A DNA stretch of 64,000 bases from the NCBI GenBank assembly GCA_934102055.1, contig CAKOSE010000003.1, positions 1 through 64,000 of the forward strand. The letters are read 5' to 3'. The translations under genes and the position numbers were made by a program. Positions 27,160-38,100 of the stretch are shown one piece after another. Within the stretch, counting starts at the first letter, position 1. The number at the start of each line of letters is the position of its first letter. Below the pieces are notes generated by a model. That model saw only the letters and a list, made by a program, of their open reading frames with translations. It was not told where the DNA came from and made no database searches. Origin of the DNA: an uncultured Bacilli bacterium. GTDB taxonomy: Bacteria > Bacillota_I > Bacilli_A > RF39 > UBA660.

Positions 27160-29970
27160 ATCATCGTCGGGTATTACAGGATTATTATCTATTATTTTAA
27201 CAGTTGTTTGAGCTTTACTAGTTTCTCCGTCATATTTTATTGTATATGTTATTATATATGTATTTGCAGAAGATGTATCTATAGATGAAACTACACTTCC
27301 GCTTTTATCTGTTATTGTCGTTGTTACAGTAGCAGAAGATGTCACATCCACACCATTTTCTGTTACTCTAAATGGTTTTGATGATGGAGAGTAGGAATCT
27401 CCAACATTTAAATTTACTTGTGAATCTACTAATGTATCTATATCTATTTTTTGACTTAAACTCTTACTTACTCCAGAACTTTGATTTGCAGAACTCTTCT
27501 TATATGTTGTTTTAACTGTATATGTTCCAAATGGATTTGCACCAGAGTAAGTATATGAAGTACTAGTTGTAAATCCTAGTAATTGTCCATTTAGATAAAC
27601 ATTGTATCCAAATTCTCCTAAAGAATCATCACCATCACTTGGTTTCTTAACAGCTCCCCAAGAAATTTCAACAACTCCTCCAGAATATTCAACTGATAAT
27701 CCTGATGGATTAGGTAATACATTATATTTAGTTGATGTCTTCTTTGGAGCATGCCCTCGTTTAAATAACTCAGTAGTAGTCATACTACTTGGAGTATAAG
27801 CACTAGCAAGTTCTTCCGTTCCTTTTACTACTTTTGCTCTTACTACAGTAGATGGTTTTGTCCATTTTGCACCAGTACTATCAAATACAGCTTTAGCACA
27901 TGCAACATATAAATTATTCTTATGATAATACATTTGTGACATCGTTAAATAAACACCTTTTTTATTTTCAACATATCCTGTCCACATAGCTAAACTTATA
28001 TTCGGAGTATATCCTACTAACCAACCATCTGGTGCTGCATCTGATGAATAACCAAACTTTCTTGCAGTTGCATCATCATAGTTTGTTGTTCCAGTTTTCA
28101 TTGCAAATTGATCAGATGTTAGAGTAGGGATACTATTTCTTCCAGGCACATCTCTTAATACATCTGTAACCATATATGCAGTAGCCTCACTCATAACTCT
28201 TTCACCCTCAGATTTAAAAGTTATTTTCTCATCAGAATCTCTAAGTATTATCTTATTTACTGAATATGGTTCATAATATGTTCCACCATTTGAGAATGCT
28301 GCATAAGCACCAGCCATTTGAAGAGGAGAAGCACCATTAAATGCACCAAGAGCATGAGCCTCATGAATATAACCAGTTGAATCAACTTCAGGTTTTATTC
28401 CTAAATTTGTTACAAATTTTTTTATTTTTTCATTATCTACTGCTTGAAATGCTTCAACAGCTGGAACATTTCTTGAATCAGATAAAGCATACCTAAGTGA
28501 TATATTTCCTCTATAAGCACCATCATAGTTTACTATTCTCTGATTAGTACCAGTATATGTTATAGGCTTATCATTAAAAATATGTGCAGTCGAATAATTT
28601 TCATATTCAATAGCAGGACCATAATCAAATAACGGTTTCGCAGTAGAACCAATCTGTCTTGATATATCAGTAGCATAACTAAATGTTCTTTCACCAGTTC
28701 TATTTCTGCCAGCTCCAACAGCAATTATCTTTCCAGTATTACTATCGACTGCAACAGCACCACCTTGAATAGTCTTATTAATCCATCTATATGATTTTCC
28801 AGAAAACACTTTATTTAATTGTTCTTGTTTCTTAGTATCCATATTTGTATAAATTTGCATTGGTACAACATATGGATCCATTCCAGTCTTATTGACTATC
28901 TCATTTACCACTAAATCAATATATCCCTGATAAATACTATTATTAGTAGTCTTTGTACTTACAAGTAAATCTTTTACTTTCATACTTTCTGCAACTTCTT
29001 TTTCTTGTTCAGTTATATAACCATGTCTAACCATAAGCGAAAGAACAGTAGACCTTCTTTGTGTCGCAGCATCTGGATCTGCAAAAGGATCATAAGCACC
29101 TGGTGCTTGGAAAAGCCCAGCTATCAAAGAAGCTTCCGCTAAATTTAGTTGTTTAGCATGTTTACCAAAATATGTTTGTGCAGCTTGCTCAACACCATAC
29201 GAATTACTTCCCAAGAAAGGTTCATTAACATAATATTCAATTATCTCTTGTTTAGTAAAAGCTCTTTCTATCTTAAACACAGATAAATAAATATCAGTAA
29301 ACTTTCTAATTATACCTTGAAGACCACTCGCTTCCCTAGAAGTAAAGTTATTCTTCGCAACTTGCATTGTTAAAGTAGAACCACCACCAGCATCACTAGC
29401 CCCAGCAAGCTGTCCTAAAACAGCCTTAGTAAATCTTGGAGCATCAAGTCCATTATGTTGAAAGAATCTAGAATCTTCAGTAGCAACTATTGCATCAACC
29501 AAAACATTAGGAAGTTCATCATATTCAAGTTTTTCCCTCTTCTCATTACCTAGTGTTGCAATAGTTTCATTCTTATTATCATAGATTATTGTAGTTTCAT
29601 TCCTATCAAGTTTCTCAACATCAAATGATGGCGAAGAAATTATTATCACTATAAAGAAAACAATAAAAGCAAGAATTCCAATTATACCAATCAAAAGAAT
29701 TATTAAAAATATATTCTTAGCCCTTTTCCTCTTCTTAGTCCCTATAGGATACCTATCTATTGTCCTTACAAGCCATATCATCAAAAGATAAAGCACAGTA
29801 AATGCTAAAGCAACTAATAGACCAAATATCATATATCCCAGTACAAAGAAAAACAATGTAGTTATAATTATAAAACCAATCATTATTTTAGACGTTTTCT
29901 TAGGTCTTGCCTCTGCCTTGCTCATATTACTAGGTTGCTTCTTCTTAAGTTTAATTTTCTTTAATTTCAT
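27157..29970 (-). CDS. class A penicillin-binding protein (PBP1 type)
   Basis: A 937-residue bifunctional peptidoglycan synthase. A basic cytoplasmic start and membrane segments (about 28-115) precede the GT51 glycosyltransferase domain with ATEDSRFFQHNG (catalytic Glu) and GGGSTLTMQVAKN. The transpeptidase domain has Ser-x-x-Lys in GSTAKPLFDYG, SDS-type motif SDSRNV and KTGTTNYDD. The C-terminal 220 residues include a fibronectin-III-like domain and another beta domain ending in an Asp-rich tail. Overlaps recU by four bases, the classical recU-ponA pair of Firmicutes. Confidence 0.93.
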   Translation of the reverse strand: MKLKKIKLKKKQPSNMSKAEARPKKTSKIMIGFIIITTLFFFVLGYMIFGLLVALAFTVLYLLMIWLVRTIDRYPIGTKKRKRAKNIFLIILLIGIIGILAFIVFFIVIIISSPSFDVEKLDRNETTIIYDNKNETIATLGNEKREKLEYDELPNVLVDAIVATEDSRFFQHNGLDAPRFTKAVLGQLAGASDAGGGSTLTMQVAKNNFTSREASGLQGIIRKFTDIYLSVFKIERAFTKQEIIEYYVNEPFLGSNSYGVEQAAQTYFGKHAKQLNLAEASLIAGLFQAPGAYDPFADPDAATQRRSTVLSLMVRHGYITEQEKEVAESMKVKDLLVSTKTTNNSIYQGYIDLVVNEIVNKTGMDPYVVPMQIYTNMDTKKQEQLNKVFSGKSYRWINKTIQGGAVAVDSNTGKIIAVGAGRNRTGERTFSYATDISRQIGSTAKPLFDYGPAIEYENYSTAHIFNDKPITYTGTNQRIVNYDGAYRGNISLRYALSDSRNVPAVEAFQAVDNEKIKKFVTNLGIKPEVDSTGYIHEAHALGAFNGASPLQMAGAYAAFSNGGTYYEPYSVNKIILRDSDEKITFKSEGERVMSEATAYMVTDVLRDVPGRNSIPTLTSDQFAMKTGTTNYDDATARKFGYSSDAAPDGWLVGYTPNISLAMWTGYVENKKGVYLTMSQMYYHKNNLYVACAKAVFDSTGAKWTKPSTVVRAKVVKGTEELASAYTPSSMTTTELFKRGHAPKKTSTKYNVLPNPSGLSVEYSGGVVEISWGAVKKPSDGDDSLGEFGYNVYLNGQLLGFTTSTSYTYSGANPFGTYTVKTTYKKSSANQSSGVSKSLSQKIDIDTLVDSQVNLNVGDSYSPSSKPFRVTENGVDVTSSATVTTTITDKSGSVVSSIDTSSANTYIITYTIKYDGETSKAQTTVKIIDNNPVIPDDD

Positions 29971-30515
29971 AAGATACCTCCATATTTATCAATTATTTCT
30001 ATATAATCTACTCTTGGTGATAATTTATCTTTTATTAAATAACCATACTTTTTAAAATACTCAAGTGGCACTGATTTTCTATCTTCATTTTCTATAAAAT
30101 CAATAAAATCCTTTCCAAATAAAAGATAAGTTTCATTTTTTAAAGCAAATCTTACTATTAAAAAACATATTCCATGATGTTTTATCACTCTTTTTAAATG
30201 TTCAATCTGGTGATTATGAATATTTCTTAAAGGAAAAGAAGTATTTTTCGTCTCTTTAGCCTCAAAATCAATATATTTACCCTTATATAAACCATTATAA
30301 TCAGTAGTAGAAGGCTTCTCAAAAAAAGCATTCACTATCTTTTCATTAACCTGTTTTACAACCTTAACAGGAGTAGGTTTCTTATATATTACTGCAATAT
30401 CATGATCTAAGTAATACCTATTAGAATCATTTATCTCACTCTCTAAAGTCATTCCCCTGTTTCCATAGTTAATGAAACTTTTACTTTTGGTTATATTATT
30501 AGGATATTTTATCAA
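29967..30515 (-). CDS. recU: Holliday junction resolvase RecU
   Basis: A 182-residue RecU. It contains NYGNRGMTLESEIN, DYNGLYKGKYIDFEAKET (catalytic Asp, Glu and Lys of the PD-(D/E)xK fold), FPLRNIHNHQIEHLKRV and CFLIVRF. It resolves recombination intermediates and is needed for chromosome segregation. The start is TTG: GGTGAT lies 6 bases upstream, and the only nearby ATG is out of frame. It forms an operon with the PBP1 gene downstream. Confidence 0.92.
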   Translation of the reverse strand: MIKYPNNITKSKSFINYGNRGMTLESEINDSNRYYLDHDIAVIYKKPTPVKVVKQVNEKIVNAFFEKPSTTDYNGLYKGKYIDFEAKETKNTSFPLRNIHNHQIEHLKRVIKHHGICFLIVRFALKNETYLLFGKDFIDFIENEDRKSVPLEYFKKYGYLIKDKLSPRVDYIEIIDKYGGIL

Positions 30516-30642
30516 ATTGCATCACCATATTAAAATTATACTATATTTGTTATGTTTTTTCTATCTTTTTTTATATATTTTTGTCGAATATAAGACAAGA
30601 TTTACAGTTTATATTATAATTATAATGAAAGGTGTGATTTTC

Positions 30643-30744
30643 ATGAACAGAGATGACTTAACTTATATTTTAAATAATATGTTAGGAGAATGTAGATATG
30701 TTAAATTTAAAACAAGTACCTGTTTTATCCTAAATAAACAATAA
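30643..30744 (+). CDS. possible 33-residue small protein
   Basis: ATG after AAAGGTGTGATTTTC opens a 33-residue frame (starting MNRDDLTYILNNMLGE) that ends in TAA just before the glmS promoter. An in-frame stretch continues upstream, but no better start is seen. Nothing in it matches a known family. It is divergent from recU, with AT-rich promoter-like sequence before it. It may be a real small protein or chance. Confidence 0.35.
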   Translation: MNRDDLTYILNNMLGECRYVKFKTSTCFILNKQ

Positions 30745-30800
30745 TTATTGTCTTTTCAACATTTTTTGTTTATAATTGTTTTAATCCAAGGAGGGATAAT

Positions 30801-32621
30801 ATGTGTGGAATAGTAGGCTATGCAGGATATAGAAACTCTATAGACGTCTTACTAAAAGGACTTAGCAACCTAGAATATAGAGGATATGATTCCGCAGGAA
30901 TAGCATATTTCAAAAACAATAATATAGAAATAGTAAAAAAAGAAGGAAAACTAAAAAATCTAAAAGAAGAACTAAAAAACAAAGAAATACATTCAATTGG
31001 AATAGGACATACCAGATGGGCAACTCATGGTGCTGCAACAAGTACAAATGCTCATCCCCATAGAGTAGGGAAAGTAACACTAGTTCATAATGGAATAATA
31101 GAAAACTACGTAAAACTAAGAGAAGAACTAACAAAACAAGGATACAGTTTTAAAACCTCAACAGATACAGAAGTAGCATGTTGTCTATTTGATAGTATCT
31201 ATAAAGAATGTAAAGATAAACTCTTATGTATGAAAAAAGTAAGCGAAAAAGTAAAAGGTTCTTACGCATTTGCAGCTTTATTTGATGATGATATAGATAA
31301 TATCTATGTCATGAGATGTGATAGTCCTCTTATAGTAGCACTAGGAAATAATGAAAACTTCATAGCATCAGATGTACCAGCAATACTAGAATTCACTAAA
31401 AAATATATCCTAATAGATAAAGACGAGTATGGTATCGTAAACAAAGACAAAGTAACCATCTATAATAAAGATCTAAAAGAAATAACAAAAGAAATTCTTA
31501 CCTACGATGGTACCATAGAAAGTGCCAAAAAAAATGGATTTGAACACTTCATGATCAAAGAAATAAATGACGAACCAAGCACCCTTACTTACACCTATGA
31601 ACAATTCTTCAAAAATAATATAAAAGAACTCATGAAAAACATGCCAGACTTTTCTAAATACAAAAACATAGACATAATAGGATGTGGAAGTGCTTATCAC
31701 GCGGGACTAATTGGTAAAAGCTTCCTAGAAGAATATGCAGAAATACCAACAAGTGTCTATCTAGCAAGCGAATATCGTTATTCAAAGACCTTTAGTGATA
31801 ACAAAACCCTTACAATTCTAATTTCTCAATCAGGGGAAACCGCAGACACTCTAGCAGCACTAAGAAAAGCAAAACAAAACAATATAGATACATTAGGAAT
31901 TATTAATACAGTAGGATCATCAATCGCAAGAGAAGCCCTAAATGTATTTTATATAAAAGTAGGCTGTGAAGTATCAGTAGCAACAACAAAAGCTTATTCA
32001 GCACAAGTATTAATCCTTATGTTAATAGCACTCTCTATTGCAAGCAAAAAAGGTATCATAAACGAAGAAATCGCTAATAAATACCTAAATGATATAAAAA
32101 AAATTCCAAGTCTAATAACAAAAGAAATAAATAACAAAGACACATACTATAAAATAGCAAATCTAATCTATAACAAAAACGACGTATTCTTCCTAGGAAG
32201 AGGAATAGATTACTATCTATGTATGGAAGCATCATTAAAACTAAAAGAAATATCATATATCCATAGCGAAAGCTATGCAGCGGGAGAACTAAAACACGGA
32301 ACAATTTCATTAATTAGCGAAGGAACCCCAGTAATAGGACTAGTCACAAACCACGATCTTGCAATGAAAAGCATAAGCAACATAAAAGAAGTAAAAGCAA
32401 GAGGAGCATTCGTCATATTTGTTACCCTAGATAGTATCTATGAAGAATACAAAAACGACGACTTTTATGACGAAGTTATCACAGTAGAAGACATCTCATC
32501 CTTTACTTCACCACTTCTTGTTATGACAATTTTCCAACTATTTGCCTATAAAGTAGCATATCTAAGGGGAGAAGCCATAGATAAACCAAGAAACTTAGCT
32601 AAGTCAGTAACTGTAGAATAG
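30801..32621 (+). CDS. glmS: glutamine-fructose-6-phosphate aminotransferase (isomerizing)
   Basis: A 606-residue GlmS that makes glucosamine 6-phosphate, the first step to UDP-GlcNAc for cell wall. The N-terminal glutaminase begins at Cys2 (MCGIVGYAG) and has HTRWATHG and HNGIIENY. Two SIS domains follow (IDIIGCGSAYHAGLIGK, LISQSGETADTLAALR, FLGRGIDYYLCMEASLKLKE). The C-terminus KPRNLAKSVTVE is the family's end. Its leader is only about 56 bases and shows no glmS ribozyme. Confidence 0.96.
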   Translation: MCGIVGYAGYRNSIDVLLKGLSNLEYRGYDSAGIAYFKNNNIEIVKKEGKLKNLKEELKNKEIHSIGIGHTRWATHGAATSTNAHPHRVGKVTLVHNGIIENYVKLREELTKQGYSFKTSTDTEVACCLFDSIYKECKDKLLCMKKVSEKVKGSYAFAALFDDDIDNIYVMRCDSPLIVALGNNENFIASDVPAILEFTKKYILIDKDEYGIVNKDKVTIYNKDLKEITKEILTYDGTIESAKKNGFEHFMIKEINDEPSTLTYTYEQFFKNNIKELMKNMPDFSKYKNIDIIGCGSAYHAGLIGKSFLEEYAEIPTSVYLASEYRYSKTFSDNKTLTILISQSGETADTLAALRKAKQNNIDTLGIINTVGSSIAREALNVFYIKVGCEVSVATTKAYSAQVLILMLIALSIASKKGIINEEIANKYLNDIKKIPSLITKEINNKDTYYKIANLIYNKNDVFFLGRGIDYYLCMEASLKLKEISYIHSESYAAGELKHGTISLISEGTPVIGLVTNHDLAMKSISNIKEVKARGAFVIFVTLDSIYEEYKNDDFYDEVITVEDISSFTSPLLVMTIFQLFAYKVAYLRGEAIDKPRNLAKSVTVE

Positions 32622-32675
32622 TTATTGACTTTTTTCATTTGCTGTTATATATTTGTTGTAACAGAGGTGAAACAA

Positions 32676-33059
32676 ATGAATATAAAACTAAATAACAACA
32701 GTGGCATTCCCATCTATGAACAAATAAAAGATCAAATAAAAGAATATGTCGCAAGTGGTACATTAAACAGTAAAGATCCACTTCCATCCATAAGAGCCTT
32801 ATCAAATCAAATTGGTATAAGTGTAATGACAGTAAAAAAAGCCTATGACGAACTCCTAGACGAAGGAGTAATCATAACAATACCAGGAAAAGGTAGTTAC
32901 ATTAACCTAGATAGTGTTAAAATTATTAGAGAAAGCATGATAGACAAAATAGAACTCCTTCTAGGAGAAGCCATAGACATAGCAAAAAGTCTTAATATAA
33001 CAAAAGAAGAACTACTAAAACACTACTTAAAACTAGAACAAACAAAAAGAGGAAATTAA
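32676..33059 (+). CDS. GntR family (YtrA subfamily) transcriptional regulator
   Basis: A 127-residue regulator with an N-terminal GntR winged helix (GIPIYEQIKDQIKEYVASG, LPSIRALSNQIGISVMTVKKAYDELLDEG, GKGSYI) and a short C-terminal dimerisation helix, typical of the YtrA subgroup that usually controls ABC transporters. No transporter lies next to it here. AGAGGTGAAACAA places the start at 32676; the longer frame starting at 32625 runs through the promoter (TTGACT at 32628). Confidence 0.88.
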   Translation: MNIKLNNNSGIPIYEQIKDQIKEYVASGTLNSKDPLPSIRALSNQIGISVMTVKKAYDELLDEGVIITIPGKGSYINLDSVKIIRESMIDKIELLLGEAIDIAKSLNITKEELLKHYLKLEQTKRGN

Positions 33060-33071
33060 TAAGGAGAAAAT

Positions 33072-33572
33072 ATGTCAAAAAAAAGAAACGATTACCTAAA
33101 CTGGGATGAATACTTTATGGCCATTGCCAAACTATCCTCAATGAGAAGTAAAGACCCATCAACACAAGTCGGAGCATGTATAGTAAGCGATAACAACAGA
33201 ATCCTATCAATAGGATATAACGGTGCACCAAATGGTTTTCATGACGATATATTCCCATGGGGAAAAGAAGGAAAAAATCTAGAAACAAAATATATGTACG
33301 TTGTACACGCAGAAAGAAATGCCATTCTAAACTACAGAGGTTCCCGAAAAGACCTAGAAGAAGCAAGAATATACGTAGATCTATTCCCATGCAATGAATG
33401 TGCAAAAGAAATAATCCAATCAGGTATAAAAGAAGTAGTATACCTAAGTGATAAATATCATGATCAAGAAAACACAGTAGCATCAAGAAAACTATTCGAT
33501 GCATGCGGTGTTAAATATAGAAAACTAGAAATAAGTACCATAAAAGAAATAAATATTAGTTTAAAAGACTAA
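33072..33572 (+). CDS. dCMP deaminase
   Basis: A 166-residue zinc-dependent deaminase of the dCMP/ComEB type. It has SSMRSKDPSTQVGACIVS, the zinc and catalytic motif VHAERNAILN, and LFPCNECAKEIIQSG. It converts dCMP to dUMP for thymidylate synthesis. It lies 12 bases after the GntR gene with AAGGAG as ribosome site, so they are probably cotranscribed. No ComEC neighbour is present. Confidence 0.92.
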   Translation: MSKKRNDYLNWDEYFMAIAKLSSMRSKDPSTQVGACIVSDNNRILSIGYNGAPNGFHDDIFPWGKEGKNLETKYMYVVHAERNAILNYRGSRKDLEEARIYVDLFPCNECAKEIIQSGIKEVVYLSDKYHDQENTVASRKLFDACGVKYRKLEISTIKEINISLKD

Positions 33573-33591
33573 TTTTTTTCATACAAACAGG

Positions 33592-33650
33592 AAAAATGTG
33601 TAAAAGCACATGAAAAAATGTCGGAAAAATGTGATAATCAGTACTTGAAA
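33592..33650 (+). repeat. short direct repeats upstream of the DUF4143 gene
   Basis: GGAAAAATGTG occurs twice (near 33590 and 33624), with the related GAAAAAATGTC between, plus a small hairpin TGTG-TAAAA-GCACA. These may be regulator sites for the next gene. A TACTTGAAA -35-like sequence follows. Confidence 0.35.
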
Positions 33651-33690
33651 TAGCAGGAATTTTGTGATAATATTAATCTAGGTGATAGAA

Positions 33691-35028
33691 ATGAAAAGAT
33701 TAAAAAGAAAAATAGATGATTTTTTAATAGAATGGAAAAATAGTGAAAATAGACTTCCACTAATTGTAAAAGGAGCTAGACAAATTGGAAAAACAAATGC
33801 CATTAGAAATTTCGGAGAAAATTATTATGAAACATTTATAGAAATTAATTTTGCTCTAGAACCAGAATTTAAATCAATATTCAAAAGAACATTTAATGTC
33901 GATGAAATAATAAAAGAAATAACAATGAGAAGACCTGAAATTAATTTAAAGCCAAATAGTACTTTAATTTTCTTTGATGAAATGCAAGAATGCGTAAGTA
34001 CTGCTACTTCTTTAAAATCATTTAGAGAAGATGGGAGATATGATGTTATATGTTCAGGTTCACTTATGGGAATAAACTATAAAAAAATTGAATCTAATAG
34101 TGTTGGGAACAAACAAGACTATGTAATGCGTTCAATGGATTTTGAAGAATTCTTATGGGCTAAAGGCTATAAAGAAAATCAAATTGATGATTTATATGAG
34201 TGTATGAAAGAATGCAAACCTTTAACAGAAACTACATATGATGTTATGATGACTAATTTTAGAGATTATATGGTAATAGGAGGAATGCCTGCAATTGTAT
34301 CTAATTATATTGAGAACAAAAACTTTAGTGGTGTTCTAAGTATGCAAAAACAAATACTTCTTGATTATGAAGAAGATATAACAAAGTATGCAAGCGGATT
34401 AGATCAAAGTAAAATACTAGCATTTTATAAAACAATCCCAGTATTTCTTGGAAACGAAAACAAAAAATTTCAAATATCAAAGATTACAGATGGTGCTAGA
34501 AATAGAGAATATGTAGGAGTAATGGACTGGTTAGAAAGAGCAGGAATAATAAATGCAAGCTATTGTCTTGATGAATTAAGTCTTCCATTAAAAGGCAATT
34601 ATAATCCAACTAATTATAGAATATATTTTGGAGACACAGGATTATTAATCGCATCACTAGATGAAGAAGCTCAAGATGATCTTAGAAAAAATCAAAACTT
34701 TAACACCTATAAAGGAGCAATATATGAAAATATTGTCGGAGATATGTTAGTTAAAGCAGGGTATGACTTATACTTTTATAAAAACGAAAAAGGAACACTA
34801 GAAATGGATTTCTTTATAAGAGACAAAAACTCCCTTATCCCAGTAGAAGTTAAAGCAAGCAATAACTCTACTACCTCACTTAATAATTTAATTGATAGTG
34901 ATAGTTATAAAGATATTAAATATGGAATTAAACTATGTAATAAAAATATAGGATTTAATGGTAAATTTTATACATTTCCATACTTTATGACATTCTTATT
35001 AAAAAGATATATAAAAGAAACAAAATAA
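33691..35028 (+). CDS. AAA+ ATPase with DUF4143 nuclease-like C-terminal domain
   Basis: A 445-residue protein. The N-terminal AAA_14 domain has Walker A IVKGARQIGKTNAIR and Walker B STLIFFDEMQEC, followed by sensor-type CSGSLMGI. The C-terminal DUF4143 (about 200-445) has GDTGLLIASLDE, YENIVGDMLV and a PD-(D/E)xK-like stretch EMDFFIRD...IPVEVKAS. These proteins are abundant in gut bacteria and their function is unknown; defence or mobile roles have been suggested. The ATG at 33691 after AGGTGAT is chosen over the GTG at 33682. It stands alone between housekeeping genes and a surface protein. Confidence 0.88.
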   Translation: MKRLKRKIDDFLIEWKNSENRLPLIVKGARQIGKTNAIRNFGENYYETFIEINFALEPEFKSIFKRTFNVDEIIKEITMRRPEINLKPNSTLIFFDEMQECVSTATSLKSFREDGRYDVICSGSLMGINYKKIESNSVGNKQDYVMRSMDFEEFLWAKGYKENQIDDLYECMKECKPLTETTYDVMMTNFRDYMVIGGMPAIVSNYIENKNFSGVLSMQKQILLDYEEDITKYASGLDQSKILAFYKTIPVFLGNENKKFQISKITDGARNREYVGVMDWLERAGIINASYCLDELSLPLKGNYNPTNYRIYFGDTGLLIASLDEEAQDDLRKNQNFNTYKGAIYENIVGDMLVKAGYDLYFYKNEKGTLEMDFFIRDKNSLIPVEVKASNNSTTSLNNLIDSDSYKDIKYGIKLCNKNIGFNGKFYTFPYFMTFLLKRYIKETK

Positions 35029-35149
35029 ATAATATATTTGTAAACACCTATAATTTTAAACTCCTAAATTATATTTTTTTCTTGTGTTTTAATCCAAATA
35101 ATAGTATTATTTATACTAGAGATAGTAAAAATATATAAAGGAGTAGGTT

Positions 35150-38100
35150 ATGAATAATGAGAAGAAAAGTAATAAATTAAAGATAGTTACTTTTATATTA
35201 ATGATTTTACTTGTTTTAACAGGAACAAGTTATGCAATTATTACATGGAGTTATGAAGGAAAAACAGATAATTTACTAAGTACCCCAGATATTTCATTTA
35301 GATTTCTAGAATCCAATAAAGAAGTAATAGGAATAGAAAACGGAGTACCTATGACAGATGAACAAGGTATGAATCAAACTGGAACAGGTAACGTATTTGA
35401 CTTTGAAGTAAAGTCAAAATTCAATGCTAATACCGACGTAAAATATACAGTTAGTCTAGAAAAACTAACCATCGATAGTGGTAAAACCCAAATCCCAGAA
35501 GATGAAATAAAAATATATGTCGAAGACTTCGAAGGAAAAACAGTCCTAAAACCAACAAAAATAAGTGATCTAGATAATTATAATTTATTTATCAAAACAG
35601 ATAGACACAGTAAAGATAACGAAGAAATAAGTTCAAAATATAGACTAAAAGTATGGTTAGACGAAAGTGTAGACGTTTTTACAAACCAAAACAGACAATA
35701 TAAATTCAAAATAAACGTAGGAACAACAGAACAAGAACAAAACCCAAATCAAACATATAACCTAGTTTATAATCTAAACGGAGGAACAGGTAACATAAGT
35801 AGTACTTCATTCAAAGTAGGAAACAAAGTAACAATAACAAGCACAGTTCCCACAAAAGATGGTTATAAATTCCTAGGATGGAGTACTAATAAAAATAATA
35901 GTAATGCAGAATATACAAGCGGAGAACAAGTTTCATTAACAAACGCTTATAACAACAACGTAACACTTTATGCAATATGGCAATCAAATGCATATACAGT
36001 AAAATACGATAGCAATAGTGGTGCAGGAACAATGACAGATAGTTCATTTAAATATGGAGAATCTAAAAAACTAACAAAAAATACATTCACAAAAGAAGGA
36101 TATACATTCCTAGGATGGAATACAGATAAAACAAAACAAGAAGCACTATATACAGATGAACAAGTAGTTAGTAATCTAATTAAATCTGGTAATTCAGTAA
36201 CACTTTACGCAATATGGAAAGCAAATACATATACAGTAAAATATGACAATAACGGTGGAAACGGTAGCATAGAAAATACCACATTCACTTATGGAGAATC
36301 AAAAAAATTAACAAAAAATACATTCACAAAAACAGGATATACATTCCTAGGATGGAATACAGATAAAGAAGCAACAACAGTACTTTACACAGACGAAAAA
36401 CAAGTAAGCAACCTAACAAAAGAAAATAACAAAATAATCACTCTATATGCAATATGGAAAGCTAACACATATACAGTAAAATACGATAACAATGGCGGAG
36501 TAGGAACAATAAGTAACAGTACATTTACCTATAATCAAACCAAAAGCTTAACAAAAAACACATTCACAAAAGATGGTTATAAGTTCCTAGGATGGAACAC
36601 AGATAAGTATTCAACAAAAGCCCTATACACAGATGAGCAACAAGTAAGTAACCTAACCATAAAAAATAATGATACCATCACCTTATACGCAATATGGGAA
36701 GAAATAACTTATACAGTCAAATATAATGCAAATGGTGGAGCAATTAAAGATGTACAAAGTATAGAACCTGATGTTGATTATTACCCAGGAGGTGGTAGTT
36801 TAATTGAAAAGGGAGAAAACTGGACAAAAGAAGGAGATGTATATAAAAGTAGAGATTTTACGACTGATCTAGATTCACTTTTATTTTCTCCTATAACGGT
36901 AGAAAAAGCTAGTGTATTATCTCTAGATGTAGTAGTTTCACAAAAAGAAGAAAATATGATTATGGTTGGTCTTCTGTCATCAGACTTTGAAAATATTCTA
37001 GAAAGAAAAATGATCCCTGGTACTCCTGGTTTAACTGATGAATCTAACCTGCCATATCAAACTATTGAGTTTTCTTTAGAACCTGGTTCTTACATTCTAG
37101 GATTTGAGACTGCTAATTATAATCCTTCAGAAGGATTGAACAGAGCTTATGTAAAAAATATAAAAATAACAAGTTCATCTGATAAAACAATGGAAGATTC
37201 TGTATTTAAAGGTTCTAGTAAATTATCTAAAAACTTATATCAAAGAGATCATTATATCTTTAAAGGATGGAGTTTAGATCAAAACGCAACAAGTGCAACA
37301 TATCAAGATGAACAACAAGTAAGCGGTTTAGCAGCAAAAGAAAATGATACAGTTAATTTATATGCAATATGGGAAAAAGAAAAATACAATGTCAATGTAG
37401 TAGTACAAAATGGAACAGTAGATACTGCAAGTAAACAAATTCCTTATAATGAAAATGGAACATTTAATTTAACTTCTAATTCAGAAGGTGCAGTAGGAAT
37501 AGTAACATGTACAAATAATCAAATAGGACAAATAGAAAACAATGTACTTACAGTATCAAACGTGAGTGCAAGTACTACGTGTACAGTAATGTTTATAAAA
37601 GAATCTACAACATTATATGAAGATGGAACTCTTATAATAAATGAAAATGCCAAAAATAGAATTACTAATCTATCAACACATGGAAATATAACAAAAGAGT
37701 ATGAGCCAATGAGTGATAGCAATTCATATGTCATGAATTTTAGTAGTCAACCATGGAAAAATGAAAGAAGTTCAATAAAAAGTGTGGAAATAGGACAAAA
37801 AACAGGACCTATATCAACAGCATGGTGGTTTTATTATTTAACTAATATGGAAGAAGGAGATTTTACAAATTTAGATACCTCAAGTGTAACAAATATGCAA
37901 TCTATGTTTGAATCTGCAGGTGAAAGTTCTACTACATTTGAATTAACAGGATTAAACAATTTTGATACATCAAAAGTAACAGATATGGGCAGAACATTTA
38001 GTAATACAGGTAAAGCTGCCACAAATTTTGATATAGGAGATTTATCAAACTGGAATACCTCAAGTGTAACAAGTATGGGTTCAATGTTTAATGAAGCAGG

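Noticed and set aside
30472..30642. Longer version of the small protein before glmS
   Set aside because: The upstream part lies over the recU start and promoter region and is very hydrophobic random-like sequence; only the part after the ribosome site is kept.
30745..30800. glmS ribozyme upstream of glmS
   Set aside because: The leader is only about 56 bases and shows none of the ribozyme core.
35756..37375. Regular repeats resembling a CRISPR array
   Set aside because: The repeat unit is about 235 bases and in frame; it encodes InlB B-repeats.
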